Of a stretch of DNA of 64,000 nt, positions 1 through 11,832 are shown one piece after another; position 1 is the stretch's first letter; every line of letters starts with the position of its first letter. Where the stretch lies: NCBI GenBank assembly GCA_022113835.1, contig JAILWY010000007.1, positions 4,531,001 through 4,595,000 on the forward strand, given 5' to 3'. Source of the stretch: Atopsyche davidsoni. Its lineage: Eukaryota; Arthropoda; Insecta; Trichoptera; Hydrobiosidae. The notes beneath the pieces are model-generated. The model was not told the origin of the DNA. It saw only the letters and a program-made list of their open reading frames with translations, and ran no database searches. The translations under genes were made by a program, and so were the position numbers.

Positions 1-3000
1 AATTATGTGTTAATTTTTAATTTCAATTTTTTTAAATTTTGATGTGTCTGCTTGTTTGATATTGACATAAACATCCGAATTTGTACAGTTAAAATATAAA
101 GAAACGTATTCATTTTAAGATCGATATTAATTTTAAATCCATACTACTGATTTAATTTCTGCTGAAATGTTCTGACATTAATTTTTTTTATTAGCAGATA
201 TCTAATCGTAGGATATCTTTTTATATCTTGAAAATAGTTCATTTCATCTTAAATAAATTCGGTTCTCCACTGAGTTAAGAGTAAGAGTAACAGAAAATTT
301 CCTGTTTAATAAAAATAATTATAATCTTAACATTTATTTTGTCGTATATACTCGTATAACCAAGTGTTATTTCATCTATATTAGTATTCTTGATATATTT
401 AAAAACATGTAGATTATTAATAGTTTGATGATCCGTATTGTTTTTGTTCCATCAAAAAAAAATTACATAAGCTATAAGAATGTACGATATAATAAGATAT
501 TCTCGGTACAAAATTTCAGCATTTAGCTAGAAACAAAGTACAACAGTTCAGTATGTTATGATGCTCATTAAAATTTAATGATTTTACTTTAGAAACCTAC
601 AAAAGAGATTCAATAACGTCTGAAGCTTTCTTCAAGCAATTATTTTAAATATGTTGCATAGCTTTTTAACGATACACCGGTGCTTTTTTATTTCAGTGCA
701 AGTTTCTCCAACAAGCAACTATAAGCTCTACGGCTTAGCGCGGAGCTTTCTTTCTGAGTCAGCAAAAGCTCTCCGTCGAGCCAGTATCAATATTTCATTA
801 GGGCTATGTTAGCTTGATGCTGAGATATAATTAGATTTTATTCATTGTTAAAAAGCTACAAATACATTTTATATAAGCTTTATTATAGTAAATATTCAAG
901 TAAATTTCCGTTATAAGGTTGATGTAAGCTATAGAGGAGAATGATAACATTAAAACTTCATTTTGTTTAGGGCTGGTAGTGAAAATAGCTTCTGCTTCAT
1001 GTTATAATGTTGTAAAAGGAAAATTAAGTATTCCATATTAAGGTATTACATAACCAAGGAAGTTTAATTTTAAATAAAAATATAAAATTGGTCAAATTTA
1101 AAAACATTATGCTTTAATATTTGTAAAAAACATAATATTCGGCCCAAAAAACCTATAATAAAATTTATTCATGTTTCTTTTGTGATTTTAAAAAAGCTTG
1201 TCTGTATGAAACAAATATAAAAAAGGATTTTTATTGGATAAATATAAAAATGCTTTAATGAGTCTTTAGTATAAAGATTTCTTAAATCCGTATCAATTGA
1301 TTTTAATTATTTTATAATAAGTAATCATTTTCCATTCATCAATTTCAAAGCAATTAATATTTTACTTATGTAAATCGAATAACTAGTATTATTTTTGCAA
1401 CATTTTTTCTTTAAAATACAGGTTGTTAAAATGTAACATCTATTTTCATATCATTGCTTCTCAATCAATCAAATCAAAATCAATTTTTATTTGAATTTTT
1501 CTGATTCAGATATATCTTTTCCTGGGATCATTTATTCAAAAACAAACAAAGTGAAATTATACCAAAAATAATTTCGAGTAGGTTGCTCACTCAAAAATCA
1601 CTCTTAAATAGCTAACGAATCATTTGTCCATAAAAATACCGGTAAAAAATAATTGAATCATAAATATTATCCACTGAATGTAACAAATATAAACGATTTA
1701 GTGATACGACTCTACAAAAACTCTACGTTAGCCAAAAATAAAAATAGTTTGCCACTAATGAAGAATTTAAACAACGACATTTACTATTACCCCTTTCATA
1801 AAATATAATGATATCACATGTGTTCTGGGATTAAAATTAAATTCTTTATTCGCCAAATTACAAAAATACTTTGTTGAATATAAAAGTTGGTGCTTTCATT
1901 GGTGGGAATTTTTAAGCTTTTATATTGGAATGTAAACCGATCGTCAATCACGCAAACAGACGATTATGAAAAATAACATAAATGATTTGCCTGTGCCTCC
2001 AGCCAACCGACTATAGCACTGTGTGTGGAGTGCTCAGATAAAAGACTCGTTATGACCCAAGTTACTTGTGGAAACACCATTATGAGAATACAACAGTTTT
2101 TTCTTTATGCAAATCTCTTTTCAAGTTATTGTTATTTTTTTAATAAGCAAAGTTGCAAAGACTTCATATCTGATATTTGAAATTATTTGCACAAAGAATC
2201 AAATAAACTAGTTTTATGAATTTACCATAAATACATCGATATATACAAACATATATTAAAATGACTACTTTTATACAGAGAGTCATTATTTTATAACAAT
2301 AGATTGTGAATGAAGTTTTGTACTATGTATATTTGGTTGAAAAGACCATATATCATCAACATATGGTGTTGATAAATATGGTCAACATAAGACGTATATT
2401 TAGAAATTCTTCGAAAATGCTGAATAAATATTTGATTAAGATCTAAAATAATAATTTATTATTATTCTGTTTAAATTAAAAAGGGAATAATGCATCTGCC
2501 CTTAGTACTAGAATAGATCACTAAAGGATATGTTGTAATTGGAAGGCATTAGCATTATTTATTTAATATGCTGTTCCACATGACTCGGACAATACTGTCA
2601 CAATATCCTAAAGCTCCTCGCAGATATCAAACAAAGCGCTGTTTGTGGGCACAATCGCCAGTCAATCAAACGACATCATAATAGCTTTTCTTTTTTGTAA
2701 ACAATAAAAAATGATAGGCATTCGGGTTGAATAAATATTTTCCATTCAATGAAACCAGAGCGAGCAAATAACAGATAGTGTTCTTTATTGAAGTTTTATA
2801 TTAAAAGTAACAAGTAATTTTCAATGATCTTTGTTTATATAGTAAGATTAAGTTTATATAATTTTGATTTTATACAACAGTTCGAATTTTTATGTGCTTT
2901 GAATGAAATTCGGTACAAGATATTTTACAAACATAATTCAATTTAAATAAAAAATTAATTTATATAAACGTATTCATCGCTTGATCCATAAGAGTAAGTA

Positions 3001-3860
3001 AAATGATCTAATTTACAGATTTAATTTAACAAATGCTTAGATAATAAGAAATTTCATTAGGATCTCTTCAGAAATGCTAATTTATTTTTTTTCAATAAAA
3101 TCCTTAATTTTTTTTTAATATAATATATATTTTTTTTACTGTCTGTGATATGTTTTATGTTATGCATGTACTATACATGTGTGTTTTGCAAAGCATGGGG
3201 TGTGTGACCCAACATGGGTGTAAGGGTGTGGGATCCGAAGTCTCGGAAAACTCTTCGTACTCTATATTGTTTATTATTTGTAAATTTTGATCGAACGTTG
3301 TTGAAAACCTTTGCGGCTTTGTTGTTTAACAAAATATTTTCATTAAACGTAGCGGTTCACAGTAAAATAACTTTATTTTAAAACAATATAATTCAAGACG
3401 GTAGTGAAATTTAATTTTTGCAAGTAAGAAAAACGTTAGAAATACTTTTATTTTTTTATAATATTTGCACTACAGGCGTTTTATTTTATATAATAATATA
3501 AAATCAGATTTTAATTCCAGCGCATTATAACTTGATTTTCTTGAAATAAATGTTACTGTGTTCAAAATTTTATATTGTTTTTGAAAGGAACTAATTTCAA
3601 TATGTATTGACAATTGATCAAGATTTAAAAAAATTTTTTTTTTGCTATTGTACAACACAACTGTATGTGATTTATTTGATACTTGTGAGACCTGCATAAT
3701 GAATATTTTATTAAAAAAAAAAATACCTCAATATTTCATAAACACAAGTTGATCATTTTAGACAGGGTGAGGGGCACTGAAACACGACAACGTAGAATAA
3801 AGTGAAATTTAATATTTTTAAAATATCTAGCCCGTCAATTTTAAGCATATATAATATTCG
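1..3860. other. AT-rich gene-free segment
   Basis: No gene is supportable here. The DNA is mostly A/T runs with stop codons in all frames; the 75-codon minus-strand frame near 3.5-3.7 kb is rich in Lys, Ile and Asn and resembles no family I know. Small patches with more G+C lie at about 690-800, 2570-2660 and 3180-3250. A 40-nt hairpin at 2344-2383 has an 8-bp and a 7-bp stem (GACCATAT with ATATGGTC; ATCAACA with TGTTGAT) around a 5-nt loop. I see no other structured feature. Confidence 0.6.
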
Positions 3861-4045
3861 CTACCCTATGTAGCACCTGCTGAGGTGGCTCGCCTGCCAC
3901 CTCCGATGTCCGGGAACGCCCCGGAATGCGAGAGTTTATTATGTGACGTCACAGGGCAAGAGTGCGGGAAGGGTGAAATGCAAGGAATGCGTTTGATACT
4001 ACAGGGCGAAATGCGCTGTCACTTGCAGAGGAGAAATGTGTAATT
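3860..4045. promoter_or_regulatory. CpG-containing island with CRE palindrome and hairpin
   Basis: A sharply bounded island of balanced base composition inside AT-rich DNA. It contains a perfect inverted repeat, GAGGTGGC (3882-3889) and GCCACCTC (3896-3903) around a 6-nt loop, with E-box-like CACCTG next to it. It also contains the 10-bp palindrome GTGACGTCAC (3943-3952), a full consensus CRE/ATF site. All frames contain stops, so it is not an exon. A regulatory or conserved noncoding role is inference from composition and motifs only. Confidence 0.35.
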
Positions 4046-4099
4046 AAAAAATACGACTGTACTCACATAATAAGATTTCAGAAGTAGAAAGCCACTGCT

Positions 4100-4102
<3 letters not shown>

Positions 4103-4158
<56 letters not shown>
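4103..4158. repeat. (TA)n microsatellite
   Basis: An uninterrupted TA dinucleotide tract of about 27 units directly follows the sequence CTTATG. It is a simple sequence repeat, probably length-polymorphic and prone to cruciform extrusion. No gene or element boundary is visible at either edge. Confidence 0.97.
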
Positions 4159-4837
4159 TTCAAAGTTTATGTGCGCATAATTAGTCGATTATTATTAGAG
4201 CGAAAAACAGTACGTTTTGTAAATCATTCTTAGACTTTAAAGCATACCACAAAAAACCTTAAGTGCTACATTACTTGAAAGTTACAAAGTATCAATAAAA
4301 CACCCTGCTTTTCCAGCTATAAATGAGTATTTTAATATTTTTACGATACGAATAAAGTACTAACAATTTTATGCTATTGACGTAATAATAGACCCAGTAA
4401 TTTTCAGATCGAGGTCCAGAGCACATAGGCAAATTTTTTTAAAGACATTTGGATACAGCAAAGCCTTTTTAATGACGGTGTATTGATTCAGTAGTCCACA
4501 CGGTTTCAGGGCTGCTGATTGATGTGTGAAGAGTACTGTTTCCAGGGCATTAATCACGGCGGGCTGCTCGCGAGCGCGCCCCAGTTGCCAGCCCTGCGAG
4601 ATAAGTGGCAGCAGTTGATTTGTTGGTGGATTCTCCAAGATTAACAGCATAAATAGCCCGAGAGAAGTAAATAAGCATTCGGGCTTTCTTCTCAAGTCTT
4701 GCACAACGGAAATTCTGAGAAAATTATAGCTTTAACAGTACTGATATTTAAGATTTATTTGTTAACATTGTTTTAAGTAAATGTTTAAATCAAAACAGCG
4801 AAAGAAGTCTTTGAGATTTTTTGTTGACGAATATAGG
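4159..4837. other. gene-free segment with one island
   Basis: AT-rich flank followed by an island at about 4490-4700 that is richer in G+C and CpG, contains GATAAG and an ATTAATCA homeodomain-type core, and ends in a short CT-rich part. The 111-codon minus-strand frame covering it (4369-4704) has no recognisable domain and is best read as a chance frame created by the lower density of TA-rich stops. Candidate conserved noncoding element only. Confidence 0.4.
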
Positions 4838-4917
4838 TGGGTTTTGAACCTGGTTTCTTTGTATTTTTGCAGCTGCGACCTTGTACACAGCAAGTGTGTA
4901 ACCCACTCTTGGCAGAT
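4838..4917 (-). repeat. degenerate tRNA-related SINE-like fragment
   Basis: On the minus strand an A-box-like stretch (TGCCAAGAGTGG, complement of 4903-4914) is followed by a perfect B-box match (GGTTCAAAACC, complement of 4840-4850). The A-to-B distance, about 52 nt, is longer than in a normal tRNA, and an A-rich insertion lies between the boxes. The wording between the boxes resembles the tRNA-derived head of a SINE. No complete cloverleaf, pol III terminator or target duplication was found, so this is a decayed fragment or a chance match. Confidence 0.3.
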
Positions 4918-7900
4918 ATAGATTTGATTGATCGTAAACCTTGTTCAATTTGAATCAGTACAAAACGCAATCACCAGTCGAGAACTTGTGCTGAACAATT
5001 GTGTAATACATCCCAGCCTGCATTGCGGCCATTAAGGGATGATATCCCCGCGCGTGAATCTAGGCAATTTAGTTTTTGAGAAGTCCTCTATCGGATCTAG
5101 AGCCACTCAATTACACGCTTGTGTGATTCCAAGAAGAGCTGCTCAGATAAATGACATAACACTCAGTAATGTCTCACTCGAGCATAGACCAATCTCTTCT
5201 TAATTGCTTTCTCAGTGCCATCGATTATATTTTTTTATTCACGTATCAGAACCTCCTCGTAGTCAAGTGGGTTTATTTTATTATATCACGTAATCTTGCT
5301 TTATATTTCTGTTAAATAATAAATTCACATTCTTAAAAGACTCGAAATAAAAACTATACAAAGAACCTTTAAATTTTTAGTATGCAAGTGGAAAAAATAT
5401 TAATAAATATGTACAAATGTTTGAGTATTATATATGTTAGTTAATAAACACTCAAAATAATCTGATTTAATATTTGAAAAAAGTCTATATATGATCCAGC
5501 ATCTTTCTTCAAAGCGTCTCTTCATCTTACTTTAAACTTTTGTAGCAATTATAAAAAAAAACATTTTGCTATCCACCGTTTTGAATATATAAGTAGCAAA
5601 TGAAAGTACCACTTGAGTTGGGAAACCCCTATTTCCAGAGGAGTAAAGTAGGTAATAGTGCCATCTAACAAATTTCGGCCAAACCTACTTTCAACTTACT
5701 AATTGTGAAATCTTCAAAGTGAAATAGGGCATATAATTTTACGGCGTTCTTACCTAAGCTTACTCCATATTTCAAAGTACTTCAATACATCATCACCTTA
5801 GTTTTCATATCATGGGTTTATTTTTTTCTCTTAGAATGTGCTTGGGTAATGAGTACGACATCATTATTGTTATGTTGATTGTAGAATAATATGTTCACTA
5901 AGTTGAAATAGTATAATAAATATGGAAATATGGAAATTTAAAACTTTTTATTTTCAGTGTGCTTTAAGCATGCTCTTAAAATTTGCATACTTAAAGAATT
6001 AAAATTAATTTTTAGAAACTCTATTTCGGTAGTCATAATATAAATAACATAATTTATATAAGTCAGCTTCGACACTAAACGTTGTAATGAAGATCATATG
6101 CAAAAAAAAAACAGTTTAGTATGTAATTAGAGTTGATTGAAAATCACAGGTGTTAGCAGGATTTTTTCTCACAGGTTATTTTTCTCGTTCATTTCATATC
6201 CATTTCTAATCCAATTTAGGTGTAATTGTATTTTTGTCAAATTGCCTAAAATCTTCAATGGGAATATGGTCATGTTGCAAATCGAAAAAAAACTATGAAT
6301 GAGTATTAAGCATAAATATATATTTTTTAAGAATCATTAATGAATTAAAGAAACAATCGTTTGTTTTGTTGTCAAGTTACATAGCGATTAAAAATAATAA
6401 GTAATTTGTTCGTTGAAGCTCATTGAAGTGACAAATATGAGAAGTTATCAGATATTTTACAAAACCATAAAATTCAGTAATGAAGATGCACTAATTAACG
6501 ACGTGTTTTACTTGAAGGAGCAATTAGTTCAGGTTCGTTCCACCCGGTGGAGTAGCTCGCATCCGGTTTAACTTTGCACTGCATTCTGCAAGTTTATTGC
6601 GATAACAACACACGAGAATAACAAGGGACCCGCAAATCTAAATGACTGCACTTAAGGCAACTTCGGTGGAATTTTTAGTTCAGATTAATTTTAACAAGCA
6701 TTAATTCTACTTGCCAAGTTTTCCGAGGCGAACCGGAAAGTTCCCACACCCTGAAGCAGGCATGTGGGTTCGGTTAAACGGCCTATAATTAATATCATAA
6801 ATAGTTTTGAAGTGCACATAAAAGGACAATAATATATATATACACACTATTTAAAAAAATCAAAATTTGCGAAAGCAATCTTAAAATTTTTTTTGGAAAA
6901 AAGGTTATATTTCATTGTTTTAAGGATAATATTTAGATGACCTAGAACGATGGCAAAATTTTGTTATTGCAATAAGAGAGTTTATGCGTTTTTTATGTCA
7001 TAAAAGGAGTAGTTTTCCTTTTACAGCTTGGTTTAAGGGAAAACGGTGTCAAAAAAATTACGCATCCGGAGCTGGGGGGAAAGTCTTATAGGGGTAAGTA
7101 AAAGCCTTCAGTGGAGCCTGGGAATTTCCGTTTTCTCGGAGAAAGTGATAATGTGAGTGAGGCGCGGGTTTCAAATAAAGCGAGTAGTTTGTCATGTTAA
7201 TTTGTATGCATCCATCAACCCATGAGAAAAATCGTATTTGCTCCAAAGCATACAAAAAAATATCGAAATTTTATAAAATTGCTAGAAGATCTCATGTTTT
7301 CAGTAAGTGACTTTATTTCCTTAAATAACATGTTTTTGACTTAATTTTATAAATTCACAAACCCTTCTTGGAGTTATTTAACATATCTTGAAAAAAAAAT
7401 TCTGTTTAGTGTTTTTTCTCGTAATACACATCTTTTATTTATAATATGATTTGAGTTACTTGTAAATGAGAGTGTTGTATTGAACATTAGCTTGATCTAA
7501 AATGTTTTGAAATATTCTTAAAAATATATATTTAAATGATTTTTGGGGAGTATTACTGCATAAAAAAAATATGTACTTTAAACCAAAGCCTCTGAGAGAG
7601 GCTGTGATTTTCCTGTATTTTGGTCTCAAAAATCTTGAAGGAAAAAGCCAGTTTTAGAATAAACGCCCCCTTCAGGTATGCTACAAACCAAAAACAGTGT
7701 CTAAAAATTCAAATCAGGTCACAAAAACAGGGGAGTAAGGAAACGCGTCCCTGGGGGTTCACTACAGGGGGTGTTTATTACCCCTTTCTCATGAAATAAA
7801 ACAGCCCTTTCCTACAGCCCCGCGCAAACAAAGATATGAATTCCTTCTGAACAAACTTACTCCGCGGCCGACGCTTGAGACAATGAGGACTGCCACCATC

Positions 7901-9180
7901 GCCGGGAATAAAGACGGAGTCATTGTACAAAAACAATAAACAGACAGATCTGAAAACTCCCCCACTTTGTAACGGCCTCTTCGGGAAGCAATATTCAGTA
8001 AACAAAAATAAGGCTTCCATTTTTAATCGGGCCTGACTTTTGTGAGGAGCGGTGGCTCAAATTGAATTTGCATAAATAAATGCACAGCGAACAAATGAAT
8101 AAATCTTCATGTACATTTGAGTTTGCTTGAATTGAATAGAAAATGTTTCCCCTTCAATTTGAATTTAACTGTCTTTAATAGAATTTCTCGCCTCGCAGAG
8201 CTGAACACCTTTTCCATGCCTATAGGATGATAATAATATAATTAGAATCCTACCGATACACTTTTTTCGGGCAAACAACTCGAGTTATACCCCTTTGGAT
8301 CACGCAAAATATAGCTGTGGCAGGGAAATAAAACAAATTTGTTTTACGACTGTAAATATCCACCGTCTAGTAGCAATTGACTGAAAGCTTTTCAAGTCTC
8401 CAAGGAGAGCCAAGCGCTAAGAATTGAAGCTCTCGTCTGCTAGAGGGTCCTTGAGAAAGTATAATCTACTGAATCTGTCGTTTAATAAAATATTTTTGAG
8501 GCACTGAGGACTTCTTTTTACACCTAAGTGCTATTTATAAAAATGTACTTTACTCAAACCGATAATTTAAAAATCAATCTACCTCTACGTATTATTTACG
8601 TTTGTTGATTAATTATAACTGAGTCATTTAGTCTTAGACAAAGTAACTTAATTTTTAATAGAGTTATTATTAAATTAATTAGACATCAAAAACTTTAAAT
8701 TTCTGTAAGAAAATTGCTGTTAACCTAAATTTTTTATCTTAATGTATAAATCACAAGATGTGTAATTCTTAATACATTCGACTTAACTCAATTTTTAGTT
8801 GGTTAATGATAAAATTAAATTATTGCTTTATACTTTTTGTATAACGTGAGATAAGGGAATGTGGAATAACGAATAAGTATGTTTTTTATATTAAATTGAT
8901 ATATTTATAAGATTATAATGATTGTGAGTTGCTTTCTAATACATAAATTTAATGCACTATTATATTAACTGATATTTGATAATTTTTTTGCTCCGAAAAA
9001 CATTAAACTGTACAGTGATATGATTTCTAAACATGTTGACGGCGTACTCTTTATTTAAGTTTTCAAAAAAAATCAGAGCATATCGAGCTAGAAAATCTAT
9101 TTAAATATAACCATTGTTAACAACCGCATATAGTACAAAAAAAATATCCCAGTAATGAGACAAAATACGAGTAATCCTAT
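4918..9180. other. gene-free segment with islands
   Basis: No gene is supportable. Balanced-composition islands lie at about 4990-5230 (CpG-rich centre near 5050), 6530-6790 and 7570-8060. The intervening DNA is AT-rich with homopolymer runs. Reading frames in the 7.7-8.0 kb island are short and show no domain. These islands are candidate conserved noncoding elements; nothing else structured is visible. Confidence 0.45.
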
Positions 9181-9206
9181 ATATCCTCGTGTGTTTTTTG
9201 CTTCGT

Positions 9207-9352
9207 CGTAGGTGGAAAAAGAAAATGAGAAAAAATGAGGTTTACGGACAAAAAAGAAAAGTAAGGACGACGACGAGGGTTACAGCACTCAGTTTCAGAA
9301 TTTCAAGACGGAGCCATACCTCGGCAGCCCAGGTGGCAGGAACTACTCTTGA
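9207..9352 (+). other. exon-like segment, unresolved
   Basis: A pyrimidine tract and acceptor-like TAG (ending at 9211) are followed by a strong donor-like GTAAGG at 9261. Downstream, the frame 9239-9349 reads KKKSKDDDEGYSTQFQNF then KTEPYLGSPGGRNYS before a TGA at 9350-9352. From 9264 this frame has mostly G or C third positions, unlike the other two frames and the surrounding DNA. However, this frame is closed upstream by a TGA at 9236-9238, the acceptor feeds a different frame, and I do not recognise the peptide. It may be a terminal exon, a relic of a pseudogene, or chance. Confidence 0.2.
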
Positions 9353-11773
9353 TACATCCAAGGCAGAAATCCTTTGTCTCGTCTGTGCCAACAGGAGAAG
9401 AAATGGTCTTTGAAGCCTCACTTAAAACCGTTACTCTTTATACTGCTTTAGAGTTGGAAGATTTTACAAATTAAAATAAATAGGAGACAAGGCTTGCTTT
9501 GAGAAAACCTGTTATTTTTAACGATAAAACAATCAATGAAATCTGTTTATATATAAAATAATGCTTATATTTATAAGAAGTTATCTTAATCAACTTCTTA
9601 TTTCATCATTAAAAAGTATTAAAAAATAATAGTTTTCATTAAATGAACTATTACAATTATACGTGTGTGTGAGTATGCTTCTACTTATTTATCAGAAAAT
9701 TTAGTATCTACGATGTTTGATAACAGTATATTGTATCATATTATGATATAGGATATTATATTCTCATCTTCACTGATGATTGATTGAAGCATTAGATACG
9801 CAGATATACAACCGCGACAGTGAATCATAACCTTCAGTAATTCATGAATATATAGCATGGTTTCGATGCCGCCTGGATGAGCATTCAATTTTATTTTTTA
9901 CTTGCGTATATTGTTTCTATATACATCCACCACACGATTTTTCGCTGAAGTATGAGGAATGTAGTAATATAAATAATGTACAACCCATAACTTATTTGAT
10001 ATCTGAATAAGATTTTGATTACTTTAAAATTTATATTTTTATCACCTACAACTGTTATCAAGCCCGCGTAAGCATTGGTAATAAAAAAATATCTCTTAAT
10101 TTCACATATTCATAGTTGCATTTAGTAATGTTATTTTTTAAATAATTTCAAATAATGCACATTCATGCAAAATCTTGACATTGAAGGACTTTGATACATT
10201 TTATGAAATACTAATCCCTATACTATTTTTAATACAGATTTTAATATTTTGTAGACTTGTTTATGGAGATTATTGTTTTAAGCTGGAAACGCTCAGCTTT
10301 GAAAACGGCGCAATCCGAGAATTTCAGAAAGCAATAAGAGAGAAATAAAATAAATTGAAATAAAAATAGGGGAGGAAGCTCTAGTAAAAAGTTATCTGTA
10401 AATGCAGAAATAGAAATCATTTTGCTTTTGAAGCAATTATTTCGCGTTCAAGATTCGCAGGGCTTTTTCTGTGCCAACACTGGATATTCTTTGAAGTTTT
10501 CTGAGAATTTTTTTATCTCAAAAATATAAGTAACAACCTATGAGTGTTTGAAAATATTATAATAAAGATATGCTTAGGCATATGCTATATACTTCAATAA
10601 ATCAGTCATGCTTTTTTTACTATCCGAGACAACAATTTACTTGTTTCTTATTTAAAAAAACGTAACAAACTTATGTATTTATCGACGCTAGTAGATTTCT
10701 ATGTCATTTCTTTAGAAATCAACTCATAATGAATATTATAATAATCCAAAAAATATTAAGTATAGTTTTTTTTTTATATTTATTAAATTATAAAATGTAC
10801 ACAGTAAATATTTAAATATTAGTTATTTGTATATTGAAAAGTTACTTCATAAGCAATGTCCTCCAAAATATATATACGATATTCATCAGAATCCTCTTCA
10901 TTAAAAATTAGTTTTTAAATAATCTTTAAACTATATGTTTATTTGTATTTAACTAAAACGGCACTACACCGAAGACGAGGTCTTTGAAGAAGATCCATCA
11001 CATTTTTATTTCCATTCATCAAAACCGAAACTCATCTGCAAAGAGTTGTTACTCGAGCCTCCAGTTTATAGCCAAACACAAGGATACTGCGCACTTTTCC
11101 AAGTCATTTTGTGAGAAAAATTAGATCACTTATTTACGATACATTCAGAGATTCAGATTCATTGCTTTTTTCTTTGAACTAATGCGAACAAAATCTCACT
11201 GCGTAAATATAATGGCAACGACATTAGCTGCGAAGGAAAACGTAATTCTGTATATTTACTTTGCTCATGGCGCAGTCTGTTATTATTTGCTCCTTTTTAT
11301 TTCACTCTTTACGTTTGTTATTTCTTATTTGCATGTACTTGACTGCTCTGTTTGTGCTCACTTATAAATATATTATGAAGACGTATTTATTTTATTATTT
11401 TTTGAAGCTTCGCAAAAGCAAACATTAAGCTAAGATTATCTCAACGAAGCGTCTAACTATGTTGTGAAGCATCATTTGCCAAGCTACGCATACTTAAACT
11501 AATGATTATTGATGAAGTAGACTCTTCATACTTTGTTACATTATTGAAGAGTATAGTTATGCATGTTTTCTCATTTTAGATTGTAAAATTATCACATAAA
11601 CAACAAACCATAGCGTTATTAAGACGTATATATAATAAAAACAAAATTAATGAAAACATTCTTCATAATTCAGAAAGTTCCACCCCAAGATAGACAAGAT
11701 AACCAAGCATTTAAAATAACTCATTATGTAAAATTTATAATTTTAAATTAAACAGAAATATCCAGTTAATAAC
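9353..11773. other. AT-rich gene-free segment
   Basis: No gene is visible. Modest islands lie at about 9820-9900, 10270-10480 and 10960-11090. A 15-nt palindrome TATCATATTATGATA lies near 9735-9749. The short frame at 11182-11367 is hydrophobic and Tyr-rich, as chance frames in AT-rich DNA often are. Confidence 0.5.
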
Positions 11774-11832
11774 CCTTCTTCTTGTCTTAATGCCTTCTCC
11801 AAAGAAGGTTGGTGACCATTTTATTGAACATT
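11774..11832 (-). repeat. non-LTR retrotransposon 3' end, fragment 1
   Basis: Read on the minus strand, ATGGTCACCAACCTTCTT is followed by GGAGAAGGCATTAAGACAAG and an AAGAAGAAG tract, translating to MVTNLLWRRH, a stop, then DKKK. The same wording recurs on the minus strand at 58035-58090 (MVTKVL then a Lys/Glu-rich tract from GAAGAAGAAG). I know similar MVxNL...RRRR/KKKK endings from the C-termini of insect non-LTR retrotransposon ORFs, so this is probably a 5'-truncated 3' end. The 118-codon plus-strand frame overlapping it (11809-12165) is then a shadow. The retrotransposon clade is not determined. Confidence 0.4.

Noticed and set aside
2344..2383. 40-nt hairpin as a microRNA precursor
   Set aside because: The stem is only 15 bp with an internal loop, too short for a pre-miRNA.
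4103..4158. TA tract as an element border or target site
   Set aside because: No inverted repeats or duplications flank it; it is a plain microsatellite.
4369..4704. 111-codon minus-strand open frame
   Set aside because: It lies across a GC-richer island where stops are rarer by composition; no domain, no splice context, and no family resemblance.
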